From NCBI RefSeq assembly GCF_052156535.1, contig NZ_JBQKUP010000044.1:310001-374000 (forward strand): a stretch of 64,000 nt of DNA, read 5' to 3'. Positions 44,990-54,418 of the stretch are shown in pieces. The stretch's first letter is position 1. Each line of letters begins with the position of its first letter. The translations under genes and the position numbers were made by a program. Source of the DNA: Nitrospira_E sp052156535 (GTDB lineage Bacteria > Nitrospirota > Nitrospiria > Nitrospirales > UBA8639). The notes under the pieces were generated by a model. The model was not told the origin of the DNA. It made no database searches and saw only the letters and a program-made list of their open reading frames with translations.

Positions 44990-47900
44990 ATGAGCACATT
45001 AGAAGCGGCTTTAGAATCTCGAATCCTTGTGCTGGATGGAGCCATGGGTACCATGATTCAGGCCCATAGTCTGAGTGAAGGGGATTTTCGCGGGACGCGT
45101 TTCGTGGATCATGCCTGTGATGTCAAAGGCAATAATGACCTGCTAAGCCTGACCCAACCAAAAATTATTGAAGATATCCATGTACAATACCTTCAGGCTG
45201 GCGCCGATATCATCGAGACAAATACCTTTAATTCCAATGCCATTTCTCTAACCGATTATCAGATGGAGGATTTGGCCTATGATTTAAATCTGGCAGGGGC
45301 ACAATTGGCCAAGCGTGCGGTGAATCGGGTACAGGCAGAGAGGCCAGGTCGGACTTGTTGGGTCGCCGGGGCCTTAGGCCCCACCAATCGAACTGCATCG
45401 ATGTCGCCTGATGTGAATAATCCGGCATTTCGAGCGGTCACCTTCGATGACTTAGCCGCAGCGTATTATGATCAGGTTCGGGGTTTGGTGGAAGGTGGCG
45501 CCGACCTTCTTCTGGTCGAAACCATTTTTGATACGTTGAATGCGAAAGCCGCTTTTTATGCTATTGCCCAGTACAGCGAAGAAGTGCACCGCCAATTCCC
45601 TATTATGGCGTCAGTCACGATTACGGATCTCAGTGGCCGGACGTTATCAGGCCAACTGATCGAGGCGTTTTGGAATTCCATTTCTCATGCCAATCTTTTG
45701 AGTGTGGGGATTAATTGCGCGCTAGGGGCCAAACAAATGCGCCCCTATATTGAAGAGCTTTCCAAAGTGGCGCCTGTCTATATCAGTTGTTATCCCAATG
45801 CGGGATTGCCTAATGCCTTCGGGGGGTTCGATGAGACGCCAGAGCGAATGGGGGGAGATCTTCGCGATTTTGCCAGCCAAGGGTGGGTCAATATTGTGGG
45901 CGGATGCTGCGGGAGTACGCCCGAGCATATTCGAGCGATTGCGGGAGGGGTCAAAGATTATGCCCCGCACAAAAAAACCCATGTTCCCCGTCTCACCCGG
46001 TTGAGCGGATTTGAACCACTAACAATTAGACCAGAAGGGAATTTTGTCAATATTGGTGAACGGACCAATGTGACGGGTTCACCGAAATTTGCCAAATTGA
46101 TTCTCAACGGGAAACTTGAGGAAGCCTTGGCTGTGGCGCGCCAGCAAGTCGAAGGAGGAGCGCAAATCATCGATGTGAATATGGATGAAGGGCTCTTGGA
46201 TTCCCAAAAAGCCATGGTAGAATTTTTAAATTTGATCGGATCCGAGCCGGATATTGCTCGTGTTCCCATTATGATTGATAGCTCAAAGTGGTCGGTCATT
46301 GAGGCGGGACTCAAGTGTATTCAAGGCAAGGGTGTCGTCAATTCCATTAGTCTCAAGGAAGGCGAGGACCAATTCCTGGAGCAGGCTCGGGAGATTCGCC
46401 GCTTTGGTGCTGCCGTGGTGGTAATGGCATTCGACGAAACAGGTCAAGCAGACACGCTTGACCGAAAAGTGGAGATCTGTACGAGGGCCTATCGTCTCCT
46501 GACGGAGAAGGTGAACTTTCCGCCTGAGGACATTATTTTCGATCCCAACATTTTGACGGTCGCAACTGGCATGGAGGAACACAATGCCTATGCCGTGAAT
46601 TACATTGAGGCCACGAGGCAAATCAAAGCCACGTTACCTTTCTGCAAAGTCAGCGGTGGAGTCAGCAATATTTCCTTTTCCTTCCGGGGAAATAATACGG
46701 TGCGCGAAGCCATCCATTCCGCCTTTCTCTACCATGCCATCAAGGCGGGGATGGACATGGGAATTGTGAATGCCGGCCAATTGGGAGTGTATGAAGAAAT
46801 TCCCAAAGACCTCCTCAAATTAGTAGAGGATGTCTTGTTGAATCGTCGGCCGGAAGCTACTGAGGAATTGGTTACCTTCGCGGAGACGGTCAAACAACAG
46901 GGCAAAGCAGCTGTGATTGATGATGTGTGGCGCCAGGGCACGGTAGAAGAACGTCTCTCGCATGCGTTAGTGAAGGGGCTTGTCGAATTCATTGATGCCG
47001 ATGTGGAGGAAGCCCGTCAGAAATACCCTAAGCCTCTGGATGTCATTGAGGGGCCTTTAATGGATGGGATGAATGTGATCGGCGAGTTGTTTGGCGCAGG
47101 GAAAATGTTTTTGCCTCAGGTGGTCAAAAGCGCGCGAGTCATGAAAAAAGCTGTGGCGTATTTGTTGCCGTTTATGGATGCGGAAAAAGTTGAAGGTGAG
47201 AGTCGAAGCCAGGGTAAGATTCTGCTCGCGACAGTAAAGGGCGACGTGCATGACATTGGGAAAAACATCGTCGGTGTCGTGCTGGCCTGCAATAACTATG
47301 AAGTTCTCGATCTGGGCGTGATGGTTTCCTGCGACAAAATACTGCAAACTGCTCGACAGGAAAAAGTGGATCTGATTGGCCTGAGTGGACTGATTACTCC
47401 TTCCTTGGATGAAATGGTTCATAATGCACGAGAGATGGCTCGAGAAGGTTTTTCCATTCCTCTGCTAATTGGCGGAGCCACCACAAGCAAGGCCCATACC
47501 GCGGTGAAGATTGCGCCTGGGTATACCAGCCCAGTCGTGCATGTATTAGATGCGTCTTTAGCGGTTAATGTCGTGCGCAAGTTAATGAGCCCGGAAGATA
47601 AAACCGCTTTTGTGCAGGATGTGCAGGCGAAACAACAGAAAACGCGGGAAGCCTATCTATCCAAGACAACGGCCAAAAAATTTGTATCATTGGAGGAAGC
47701 GAGAACGCGGCGGTTTGACATTGATTGGGAGGCGACGTCCATTGCCAAACCCAGGGTCCTTGGTCCCAAAGTTCTTGAGCATGTATCACTTGAAACGCTT
47801 GTTCCTATCATTGACTGGTCCCCCTTTTTTCACGCCTGGCAATTGCGCGGGAAATTTCCGAAAATTTTTGAAGACCCCGTGGTTGGGCCAAAAGCCAAAG

Positions 47901-48661
47901 AACTCTTTGACGATGCTCAAAAGCTCTTGCAGGAAATCATTGATCGAAACTTGCTTGCGGCCAAAGGTGTCTATGGATTGTTTCCAGCCAATAGTCAGGG
48001 CGATGACATTATCATCTACAAAGATGAGACGCGTTCCGAGGGTGTGTCAGTCTTTCATACTTTGCGCCAGCAAATAGAAAAGCCTCAAGGGGATTTTTAT
48101 TATGCATTGGCTGATTTTGTGGCCCCGCAGTTCAGCGGAAAGGCGGACTATATCGGTGGTTTTGCCGTCACGGCCGGCCTCGGGATCGAAGCCCTCTGTC
48201 AGCGTTTTGAACAGGATCATGATGACTATAACGCTATTATGGCTAAGTCTTTGGCCGATCGATTAGCCGAAGCCTTTGCGGAATGGCTCCACCGTGAAGT
48301 ACGGCAGGAATGGGGATTTGGCCAAGATGAGCAATTGACCAACGAGGAGCTGATTCAAGAAAAGTATCGTGGAATTCGCCCCGCGCCGGGGTATCCGGCC
48401 TGTCCGGACCATACTGAGAAACAGCATTTGTTTGAGTTATTGCATGTTGAGAAAACCGTAGGTATTCAGCTGACAGAATCCTTTGCCATGTATCCGGCTG
48501 CGTCAGTCAGTGGTTTCTATTTTGCGCATCCCCAAGCCAAATACTTTTCCGTTGGAAAAGTGCAGCAGGATCAAATCCAAGATTATGCCAAGCGGAAAGG
48601 GATGGATGTCTCGGTGGTGGAACGCTGGCTTTCCCCAAACTTGTCCTATGACCCTACTTGA
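44990..48661 (+). CDS. metH: cobalamin-dependent methionine synthase
   Basis: The protein (1223 aa) has all MetH modules: the homocysteine domain with zinc ligands in VGGCCGSTPEHIRAI (about 315), the methyltetrahydrofolate-binding domain (FVNIGERTNVTGSPKFAKL), the cap and cobalamin domain with the DxHxxG motif in GDVHDIGKNIVGVVL, and the C-terminal reactivation domain with RGIRPAPGYPACPDHTEK. It transfers a methyl group from methyltetrahydrofolate to homocysteine. The start at 44990 is favoured over 44969 because GAGGGGG lies eight bases upstream. I see no cobalamin riboswitch in the 134 bases before it. Confidence 0.99.
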   Translation: MSTLEAALESRILVLDGAMGTMIQAHSLSEGDFRGTRFVDHACDVKGNNDLLSLTQPKIIEDIHVQYLQAGADIIETNTFNSNAISLTDYQMEDLAYDLNLAGAQLAKRAVNRVQAERPGRTCWVAGALGPTNRTASMSPDVNNPAFRAVTFDDLAAAYYDQVRGLVEGGADLLLVETIFDTLNAKAAFYAIAQYSEEVHRQFPIMASVTITDLSGRTLSGQLIEAFWNSISHANLLSVGINCALGAKQMRPYIEELSKVAPVYISCYPNAGLPNAFGGFDETPERMGGDLRDFASQGWVNIVGGCCGSTPEHIRAIAGGVKDYAPHKKTHVPRLTRLSGFEPLTIRPEGNFVNIGERTNVTGSPKFAKLILNGKLEEALAVARQQVEGGAQIIDVNMDEGLLDSQKAMVEFLNLIGSEPDIARVPIMIDSSKWSVIEAGLKCIQGKGVVNSISLKEGEDQFLEQAREIRRFGAAVVVMAFDETGQADTLDRKVEICTRAYRLLTEKVNFPPEDIIFDPNILTVATGMEEHNAYAVNYIEATRQIKATLPFCKVSGGVSNISFSFRGNNTVREAIHSAFLYHAIKAGMDMGIVNAGQLGVYEEIPKDLLKLVEDVLLNRRPEATEELVTFAETVKQQGKAAVIDDVWRQGTVEERLSHALVKGLVEFIDADVEEARQKYPKPLDVIEGPLMDGMNVIGELFGAGKMFLPQVVKSARVMKKAVAYLLPFMDAEKVEGESRSQGKILLATVKGDVHDIGKNIVGVVLACNNYEVLDLGVMVSCDKILQTARQEKVDLIGLSGLITPSLDEMVHNAREMAREGFSIPLLIGGATTSKAHTAVKIAPGYTSPVVHVLDASLAVNVVRKLMSPEDKTAFVQDVQAKQQKTREAYLSKTTAKKFVSLEEARTRRFDIDWEATSIAKPRVLGPKVLEHVSLETLVPIIDWSPFFHAWQLRGKFPKIFEDPVVGPKAKELFDDAQKLLQEIIDRNLLAAKGVYGLFPANSQGDDIIIYKDETRSEGVSVFHTLRQQIEKPQGDFYYALADFVAPQFSGKADYIGGFAVTAGLGIEALCQRFEQDHDDYNAIMAKSLADRLAEAFAEWLHREVRQEWGFGQDEQLTNEELIQEKYRGIRPAPGYPACPDHTEKQHLFELLHVEKTVGIQLTESFAMYPAASVSGFYFAHPQAKYFSVGKVQQDQIQDYAKRKGMDVSVVERWLSPNLSYDPT

Positions 48662-48772
48662 GGATATGGAGAATTTTGACTTTCTATTTTTGAGAGTGGG
48701 GGGATCCCTCTATTAAACCTTTGGGAGAGGGACAGGAGGAGTGTTATGAAGCTGGTCTGAAATCTATGAGTG

Positions 48773-48991
48773 CTAATCCGGATCAGAGTATCGTTGGCCA
48801 CTTTCACCCGACCAACGGCTGATCCCGATTTCTTGAGATTCCCATAAGGCCTGAATTTCTTGAGCTGCCAAATCCGCTTCCTTTGTCCGCTCTTCACCTT
48901 CAGGTAATTCCTGAATTTCTTTTAAGAGGGCCTGGCTTGGCTCTGGACCGCGCCCTCGCGGGGAGTTTTTGAGTAACACATTGATTGGCAT
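48773..48991 (-). CDS. small acidic hypothetical protein (72 aa)
   Basis: The ATG at 48991 has GAGGTAACT immediately upstream. The product is charged and helical (ALLKEIQELPEGEERTKEAD), with no hydrophobic segment and no recognised family. It lies tail-to-tail with metH. A frame-by-frame comparison with the overlapping strand favours this one. Confidence 0.55.
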   Translation of the reverse strand: MPINVLLKNSPRGRGPEPSQALLKEIQELPEGEERTKEADLAAQEIQALWESQEIGISRWSGESGQRYSDPD

Positions 48992-49279
48992 AGTTACCTC
49001 ATGTTGTATCGTAATGCTTCATGGATAGCGCCTCGTCACGTGGACTGTCAAGTCTGATAAAGGAAAGAAATTGTCTGGCTAGAATGGCCGATTGTAAATG
49101 TCCCATCTACGTGAGAATTTCTTTGTTCATTTGGACAGCCTACTTCAAATGAAATCTATGAAAATTTTTGTCCCTGGCTGGTAGCGTTTTATTAGGCAAG
49201 GCTTCTTTAGTGTCCCAATAGTGGAGAAAATTCTGTCAACTCCGCTCTACCGTCTATGTCCTGATAAGCATGCTTTAGG

Positions 49280-49792
49280 CTAGACCAAAATCGGTTGGAG
49301 GTTGTCGGGGCATTCAAGCATTGAAGATTTAATTGGGTGGCTAATGCTCTGAAGGGCTTTCACGATCCATTGATATCGTTCTTCAGCCCAACTATCGAAT
49401 GCAGAAGAATTTTCAAATACCAAGTCCCAGGCGGGGACCGAGTCCAATAGCAATAATTGATGGGGAGCGTTTTGTCCTGGAAAATACACCACCAAGACTG
49501 CCGATTTCCCCATGAGACTGATATCCGTAAACATATGAATCATGGCTTGGGCAGGAAGCTCAACTGTGCGGGAGGCGGCTTCAACGATTGGACCATAAAT
49601 ACGATGGAGGAGTTGTTGGGTCGTTTCATAAGGCGATTTGCTCTGATGGAGGTGAGGATTTGGAGCCTCACCTAGGAGGTTCGTCACCAGATATTGGAGG
49701 GCTTCCCATGAGGGCATTGACCCGGAATTGACTAGCGAATCCATTAAGTAGGACATCCAATTGCGGCATTCAGGCATGATTGTATTGCTCAT
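49280..49792 (-). CDS. hypothetical protein (170 aa)
   Basis: The protein begins MSNTIMPECRNWMSYLMDSL and has GAGGAA seven to eight bases before its ATG. It is probably soluble, with a strand pair (SAVLVVYFPGQNAPHQLLLL) between helices (YETTQQLLHRIYGPIVEAA and AEERYQWIVKALQSI). I recognise no family. It is divergent from the radical SAM cluster, separated by 335 bases of AT-rich sequence. Confidence 0.6.
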   Translation of the reverse strand: MSNTIMPECRNWMSYLMDSLVNSGSMPSWEALQYLVTNLLGEAPNPHLHQSKSPYETTQQLLHRIYGPIVEAASRTVELPAQAMIHMFTDISLMGKSAVLVVYFPGQNAPHQLLLLDSVPAWDLVFENSSAFDSWAEERYQWIVKALQSISHPIKSSMLECPDNLQPILV

Positions 49793-49918
49793 GGTTATTT
49801 CCTCACAGCCATTTCTTAGGGATCCTAAGAAATTTTAGAGTTGTTGATGAAGAGTACGCTACCAGACAAGGAAGGAATTCCAAGGGCAGATGGGTAATTT
49901 TAATATGAAGATATTATT

Positions 49919-49955
49919 CGGTCAAATATTAATTTCTTTCAATACTGTTTGACCG
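49919..49955. promoter_or_regulatory. inverted repeat upstream of the radical SAM cluster
   Basis: CGGTCAAA (49919-49926) and TTTGACCG (49948-49955) are perfect 8-base arms, with TATT and AATA able to extend the pairing inside. It lies in the 335-base gap 49793-50127, about 170 bases before the first radical SAM gene. It could be an operator or a leader hairpin; the rest of the gap is AT-rich with no gene. Confidence 0.4.
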
Positions 49956-50127
49956 TGCAATTGGCCTTGACCATGGTTTTTTCAAGGACTTAGAATGGGG
50001 CATCTATCTAATGAAAAAAACTAATAAAAATCAATGAGTTATTTTAGGATAAGAAATAGGGATGAATTAGGTCGTTCATGGTTTCGATTTGAAAATGCGA
50101 ATAAATAATTTTACCTAAGGTGTTAAA

Positions 50128-52023
50128 ATGAGGATAAATTATGATAAAGGTGGGTTGATTCGCCCCTCTAAGATTCAATTTCCAAGAGCGGCTGATTCCA
50201 AAGAGTCCATTAATAAGGCCAAAATCCTGTTGGTCTTTCCCCCAGACTGGTACCCCTCAGAACCCTATCTGAGCCTTCCGACCTTAACGGCCTTTCTTCG
50301 ATCTGCCGGCCATGACGTAGTCCAAAAAGATGTCAATCTAGAAATGTACGACTGGTATTTTAGCCGGGACTTCCTCCGTCGCATTCTTAAAAAAGTTCCC
50401 CAGCAACTTGATCGTCTCAAAAAAATTAGAAAGAGTCGTGAGTTAACGGATGAGGAAGTGGACCTTCAGTTAGCTCTCTGCAATTGTACCCGAGGCTACA
50501 TCAACGACTTAGCTGAAAGAGCCGAAAAAGCAAAGGAAATTGTTCGAAGCCAAGAGTTTTACGAGAGTGACAAGCTGGAATGGGTGATGAACACATTCAG
50601 GGAAGTGACGGCCACGATATCCTTGGTGTATGCCCCGGCAAGAATCTGCATGCCTCCAATGGAAACCGATTTATCCTATAAACTGTTTATGTCGTCTGAA
50701 GTGCTTGAGGCCGTTGAGGATACCCAAGTCAATATTTATCGGGATGTATTTGAGGAAATTCTGAAGCCGGCCATACTGGCCGAAAAGCCTGATGTCATTG
50801 GGATTTCAATTGTTCTTCGCCAGCAATTGTTTTCCTCTATGACATTTTGTGCACTCATTAAGGAGCAATTTCCCGATATTCATGTAACCATCGGAGGCAA
50901 TACTGTCACCCGCCTGAGAGAAGTGCTTCCAGATATCCCCAATCTCTTCGCATTATTTGATAGTGCGATTGTCTATGAAGGTGAAACGGCCCTGTTGCGA
51001 TTAGTGGAAGCCATAGGCTCGGATGGGGATTTATCACATGTTCCTAATTTACTGTTCAGAGATGCAGCGGGGATTCATGTGAATTCCGAATCCTACGCGG
51101 AAAATATGGGCGAGTTACCTCCTCCAGATTTCGACGGATTGCCATTAGAGAAATACTTTGTACCTGAGCCGATTCTTCCCTATTTAGCCACTCGCGGATG
51201 TTACTGGGGGCGGTGTGAGTTTTGTGATCATGGTGAGGGTTATACAGCAGGGTATCGGACCAAAAGGGATTGGCAGATTATTGAAGAACTCACTTATTTG
51301 AAAAATAAGTATCAGGCCAGAAATTTTCATTTTACCGATGAGTCCTATCCCCCTGCCTTATTTCGGAAGCTCACCAAGAAATTGATTGAGTCAAATTTAG
51401 ATATTGCCTGGACCACACATATCCGTTTCGAAAAGAGCCTTCTTGAGGACCAAGTTTGGGCCGATGCCAAGACATCGGGATGTAAATTCCTTCATATGGG
51501 CTATGAATCCGGAAGTGAGCGGGTGCTTCAACTCATGGATAAGGCGACTACGACGGAGGTGATCCAGCGAAGCTTGGAGTTGTCCTCTAAGCATGGGGTT
51601 TGGAATCATGTCATGGGATTTTTTGGATTCCCAGGGGAAACGTACCAGGAGGCTAAATTTTCTATTCAATTTTTAGAAGATAATCGGGAACACGTCCATT
51701 CGATTGGATTTGGGACCTTTGATTTGAGCAAACATACTCCCGTCGCGAAGAATCCTGAAAAATTTGGCATCACCTATTATAAAAACCCGGAATGGGATTT
51801 GGCCTTGGATTATTATTTTACAGTGAAAGAAGGATTGAGTATTGAGGATGCCGAAAGGGTATTCGAGGAATTTGAGCAAAATCATTATGCCGGGTGGGAT
51901 TTGAAAATTTTCGTGCGGGAGTATGTGTTTTTATACGTGGCCCATTTCGGGACCAATAAGTTACCTTCGCTGCAATTTCGGCTCGACTTGCACGATTCCT
52001 CAACCAAATTAGCCTCTGTCTAA
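50128..52023 (+). CDS. cobalamin-domain-like radical SAM protein, copy 1
   Basis: The 631-residue protein has an N-terminal B12-binding-like Rossmann domain (KILLVFPPDWYPSEPYLSLP, then LRSAGHDVVQKDVN) but no DxHxxG cobalamin motif. An unusual helical insertion follows (about 90-180). The radical SAM core has Cys358, Cys363 and Cys366 (GCYWGRCEFCDHGEGY), spacing CX4CX2C, then FTDESYPPALFRKL and GFFGFPGET. AAGGTG lies seven bases before the ATG. The gene is followed after 19 bases by a close paralogue. The substrate is unknown; radical methylation or ring chemistry is typical of the family. Confidence 0.9.
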   Translation: MRINYDKGGLIRPSKIQFPRAADSKESINKAKILLVFPPDWYPSEPYLSLPTLTAFLRSAGHDVVQKDVNLEMYDWYFSRDFLRRILKKVPQQLDRLKKIRKSRELTDEEVDLQLALCNCTRGYINDLAERAEKAKEIVRSQEFYESDKLEWVMNTFREVTATISLVYAPARICMPPMETDLSYKLFMSSEVLEAVEDTQVNIYRDVFEEILKPAILAEKPDVIGISIVLRQQLFSSMTFCALIKEQFPDIHVTIGGNTVTRLREVLPDIPNLFALFDSAIVYEGETALLRLVEAIGSDGDLSHVPNLLFRDAAGIHVNSESYAENMGELPPPDFDGLPLEKYFVPEPILPYLATRGCYWGRCEFCDHGEGYTAGYRTKRDWQIIEELTYLKNKYQARNFHFTDESYPPALFRKLTKKLIESNLDIAWTTHIRFEKSLLEDQVWADAKTSGCKFLHMGYESGSERVLQLMDKATTTEVIQRSLELSSKHGVWNHVMGFFGFPGETYQEAKFSIQFLEDNREHVHSIGFGTFDLSKHTPVAKNPEKFGITYYKNPEWDLALDYYFTVKEGLSIEDAERVFEEFEQNHYAGWDLKIFVREYVFLYVAHFGTNKLPSLQFRLDLHDSSTKLASV

Positions 52024-52042
52024 TGTCAGGAGCGTTGACCCT

Positions 52043-54010
52043 ATGACTGATACCCTAATTGAAATCGAGCGAGGTGGTTCGACCGATAAATCCAGACGGA
52101 CGTTTAAAACGATGTTGCTCTTTCCTCCGGAATGGGTTCCTACCGCTCCATACCTTGCTTTACCCAGTCTGACCGCCGTACTTCGGTCCTATGGCCACGA
52201 GGTGGTACAGAAAGATGTCAATATTGAAATGTACGACTGGTTTTTCAGTGATACCTTTTTAATCTGGGTAAAGCTTCGAATGGATCAGCAGCGGCGAGGT
52301 TTGAACGAACGGAAAGCCCGCAATGAATTGACCGATTTGGAACGAGACCGACTGGCGTGCTTGACGTCGCAAGATGCTATAGATGTGATGGAATTGGCTG
52401 AACGAGCTATAGAGGCCAAAGCCATTGTGCGAGGCGAGTCATTTTATGATGCAGGAAAACTGGAATGGGCCTTACAAACATTTCGCGATGTTATGCAGTT
52501 TATTTCTGCCGCCTATTTCCCCGCTTCCCTCGTATTCTATCCCATGGAAAGTAATCTGGGGTATCGCTCGGGAGTTTCGACTGAAGTGTTGGCATGCCTG
52601 GATGACGATCTTGTTAACGTGTATCGGGATGTGTGTCGTCAGTTAGTGCTTCCTGCTATTCAGAGGGAACAACCGGAAGTGATAGGAGTTTCCGTCGGAA
52701 CCCAAATGCAACTCCTGGCGGGTATGACCTTTTGTAAAATGATTAAAGAGGAATTTCCTGACATTCATGTGACCGTGGGTGGCAATGTGATTACCCGGTT
52801 AAAAGATGATCTCCCAAAACGGAAGCAATTTTTCACACAAGTCTTTGATTCGGCCATATTGTACGAAGGTGAGCATGCGTTGGTTTGGTTGTTGGAAGCG
52901 CTGGCGGGGGAACGAGACTGGGGCAAGGTCCCTAACTTGATGTGGCCTCAAGAGGGCGAGGTTCGTGTGAATGATGAAATATATACTGAAAAGACGACGG
53001 CCTTGCCTCTTCCGGATTTTGAGGGGTTACCCTTGGATGCCTATTTTGTCCCGGTTCGAATTTTACCTTACTTGGCCACTCGAGGGTGTTACTGGGGACG
53101 ATGTACCTTTTGTGATCATGGGCAGGGATATTTCGATCAATACCGTGGAAAACCAGCGCATGATGTAGTCCGAGAAATCAAAGCCTTGAAGGAGAAATAC
53201 CAGGCCGACCACTTTTTATTTTCAGATGAATCCTATCCTCCCGCGTTATTAAAAAAGGTTTCGCAGTTGCTGATTGAGGAGCAGGTAGGGATAAAATGGA
53301 CGACCTTGATCCGGTTTGAAGAATCATTGCAGGACCCCGAAATATGGAAACAAGCCGTTCGAGCTGGCTGTTGCACGCTGTATTATGGGATGGAGTCGGC
53401 AAATGAGCGTGTATTGGAACTTATGGATAAGCATGCGAAAAAGGCGGTGATTGAAAATAATTTACGGGAAGCTGCCAAAGCCGGAATCTGGAATCATGTG
53501 ATGGCTTTCTATGGGTTTCCGGGCGAAACACGGGAAGAAGCCGAGGAGACACGGGAATTTCTCCTGGAAAATAAACGGTATATTCATTCGGTGGAATTGT
53601 TTTATTTTGTGGCCTACCGACACACACCAATGGTTCGAAATCCTGATAAGTTTGGTATCACCATTCATAAGCAGGAAGAGTATGATATGCCTCTCGATTA
53701 CTATTACACGTTGAAAGAACCAGGCGGGATTACTTGTTTAGAGGCGATGCAATTAGCAGAGGAGTTTTATCAGAAGGATTTTGAGCCATGGGCTGTGAGA
53801 GTTAATGCCCGTGAACATGTATTCCTCTATATTTCAAAATTTGGTACGAATTACCTGCCTCAGATCTATGCGATGAAAGCCGGACAGGATGAGCCACGAA
53901 CTGATGGGGTTCAAGGTTTGATTACCTGGCCCGTGGCTAATGCGCCTTCCGAGAAAAATTCAAAAGGTGAGTCAGGAATGTCCCGTGTGGTTAGTCATGC
54001 TGCTCCGTGA
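52043..54010 (+). CDS. cobalamin-domain-like radical SAM protein, copy 2
   Basis: This 655-residue protein is a tandem paralogue of the preceding one, collinear along its length: FPPEWVPTAPYLALPSLTAV, VLRSYGHEVVQKDVNIEMYDW, GCYWGRCTFCDHGQGY (Cys349, Cys354, Cys357, again CX4CX2C), FSDESYPPALLKKV and AFYGFPGETREEAEE. It differs by a longer C-terminal tail. The last 40 or so residues are low-complexity. AGGAG lies 11 bases before the ATG, and the two genes form one operon. The pair probably acts as a heterodimer or performs two successive steps on one substrate. Confidence 0.9.
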   Translation: MTDTLIEIERGGSTDKSRRTFKTMLLFPPEWVPTAPYLALPSLTAVLRSYGHEVVQKDVNIEMYDWFFSDTFLIWVKLRMDQQRRGLNERKARNELTDLERDRLACLTSQDAIDVMELAERAIEAKAIVRGESFYDAGKLEWALQTFRDVMQFISAAYFPASLVFYPMESNLGYRSGVSTEVLACLDDDLVNVYRDVCRQLVLPAIQREQPEVIGVSVGTQMQLLAGMTFCKMIKEEFPDIHVTVGGNVITRLKDDLPKRKQFFTQVFDSAILYEGEHALVWLLEALAGERDWGKVPNLMWPQEGEVRVNDEIYTEKTTALPLPDFEGLPLDAYFVPVRILPYLATRGCYWGRCTFCDHGQGYFDQYRGKPAHDVVREIKALKEKYQADHFLFSDESYPPALLKKVSQLLIEEQVGIKWTTLIRFEESLQDPEIWKQAVRAGCCTLYYGMESANERVLELMDKHAKKAVIENNLREAAKAGIWNHVMAFYGFPGETREEAEETREFLLENKRYIHSVELFYFVAYRHTPMVRNPDKFGITIHKQEEYDMPLDYYYTLKEPGGITCLEAMQLAEEFYQKDFEPWAVRVNAREHVFLYISKFGTNYLPQIYAMKAGQDEPRTDGVQGLITWPVANAPSEKNSKGESGMSRVVSHAAP

Positions 54011-54020
54011 TCATCCTGTG

Positions 54021-54284
54021 TCAAGAGGGACGGCTATTCTGCAGATGATTGGATAGAATTTGATAGGCTGCATGTATTTCTTTAGTTTTGGCCTCTCCCT
54101 TTTTATACATTTCCATATACTTGGCTGGATTATTGGTGAGGCCTGCATAACGTGACGGATACCAGACTCGCCTGGCTTCCTCATATCGTTGCTGTAAGGC
54201 ATCAGGCGAAAATGGCTCTGTTAGATTTAGGAGCAGCAGTGCCCGTTCAACGGTCATCGAGTTTGGGTCGCTTGAGGAGATCAT
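54021..54284 (-). CDS. J-domain-like small protein lacking HPD
   Basis: The 87-residue product has a J-domain-like helix pattern: MTVERALLLLNLTEPFSPDA, then LQQRYEEARRVWYPSRY, and TKEIHAAYQILSNHL. Where DnaJ carries HPD, this protein has YPS, so it should not stimulate DnaK. The ATG at 54284 is chosen over the upstream TTG at 54347, though neither has a strong ribosome binding site. It sits on the opposite strand between radical SAM genes two and three and converges with copy 2. Confidence 0.5.
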   Translation of the reverse strand: MISSSDPNSMTVERALLLLNLTEPFSPDALQQRYEEARRVWYPSRYAGLTNNPAKYMEMYKKGEAKTKEIHAAYQILSNHLQNSRPS

Positions 54285-54418
54285 GAATCTTTCATCAGAA
54301 GGTTTTATGCTGCTCAGCAGCTTGATTGATATGCTCAAGTGTTTCAAAAGAGCAGTGATACTGTCAATTGGATTTCAGATTTAACCACAGCCGGTCTTTT
54401 TCTTATAAAATTTTGTCG

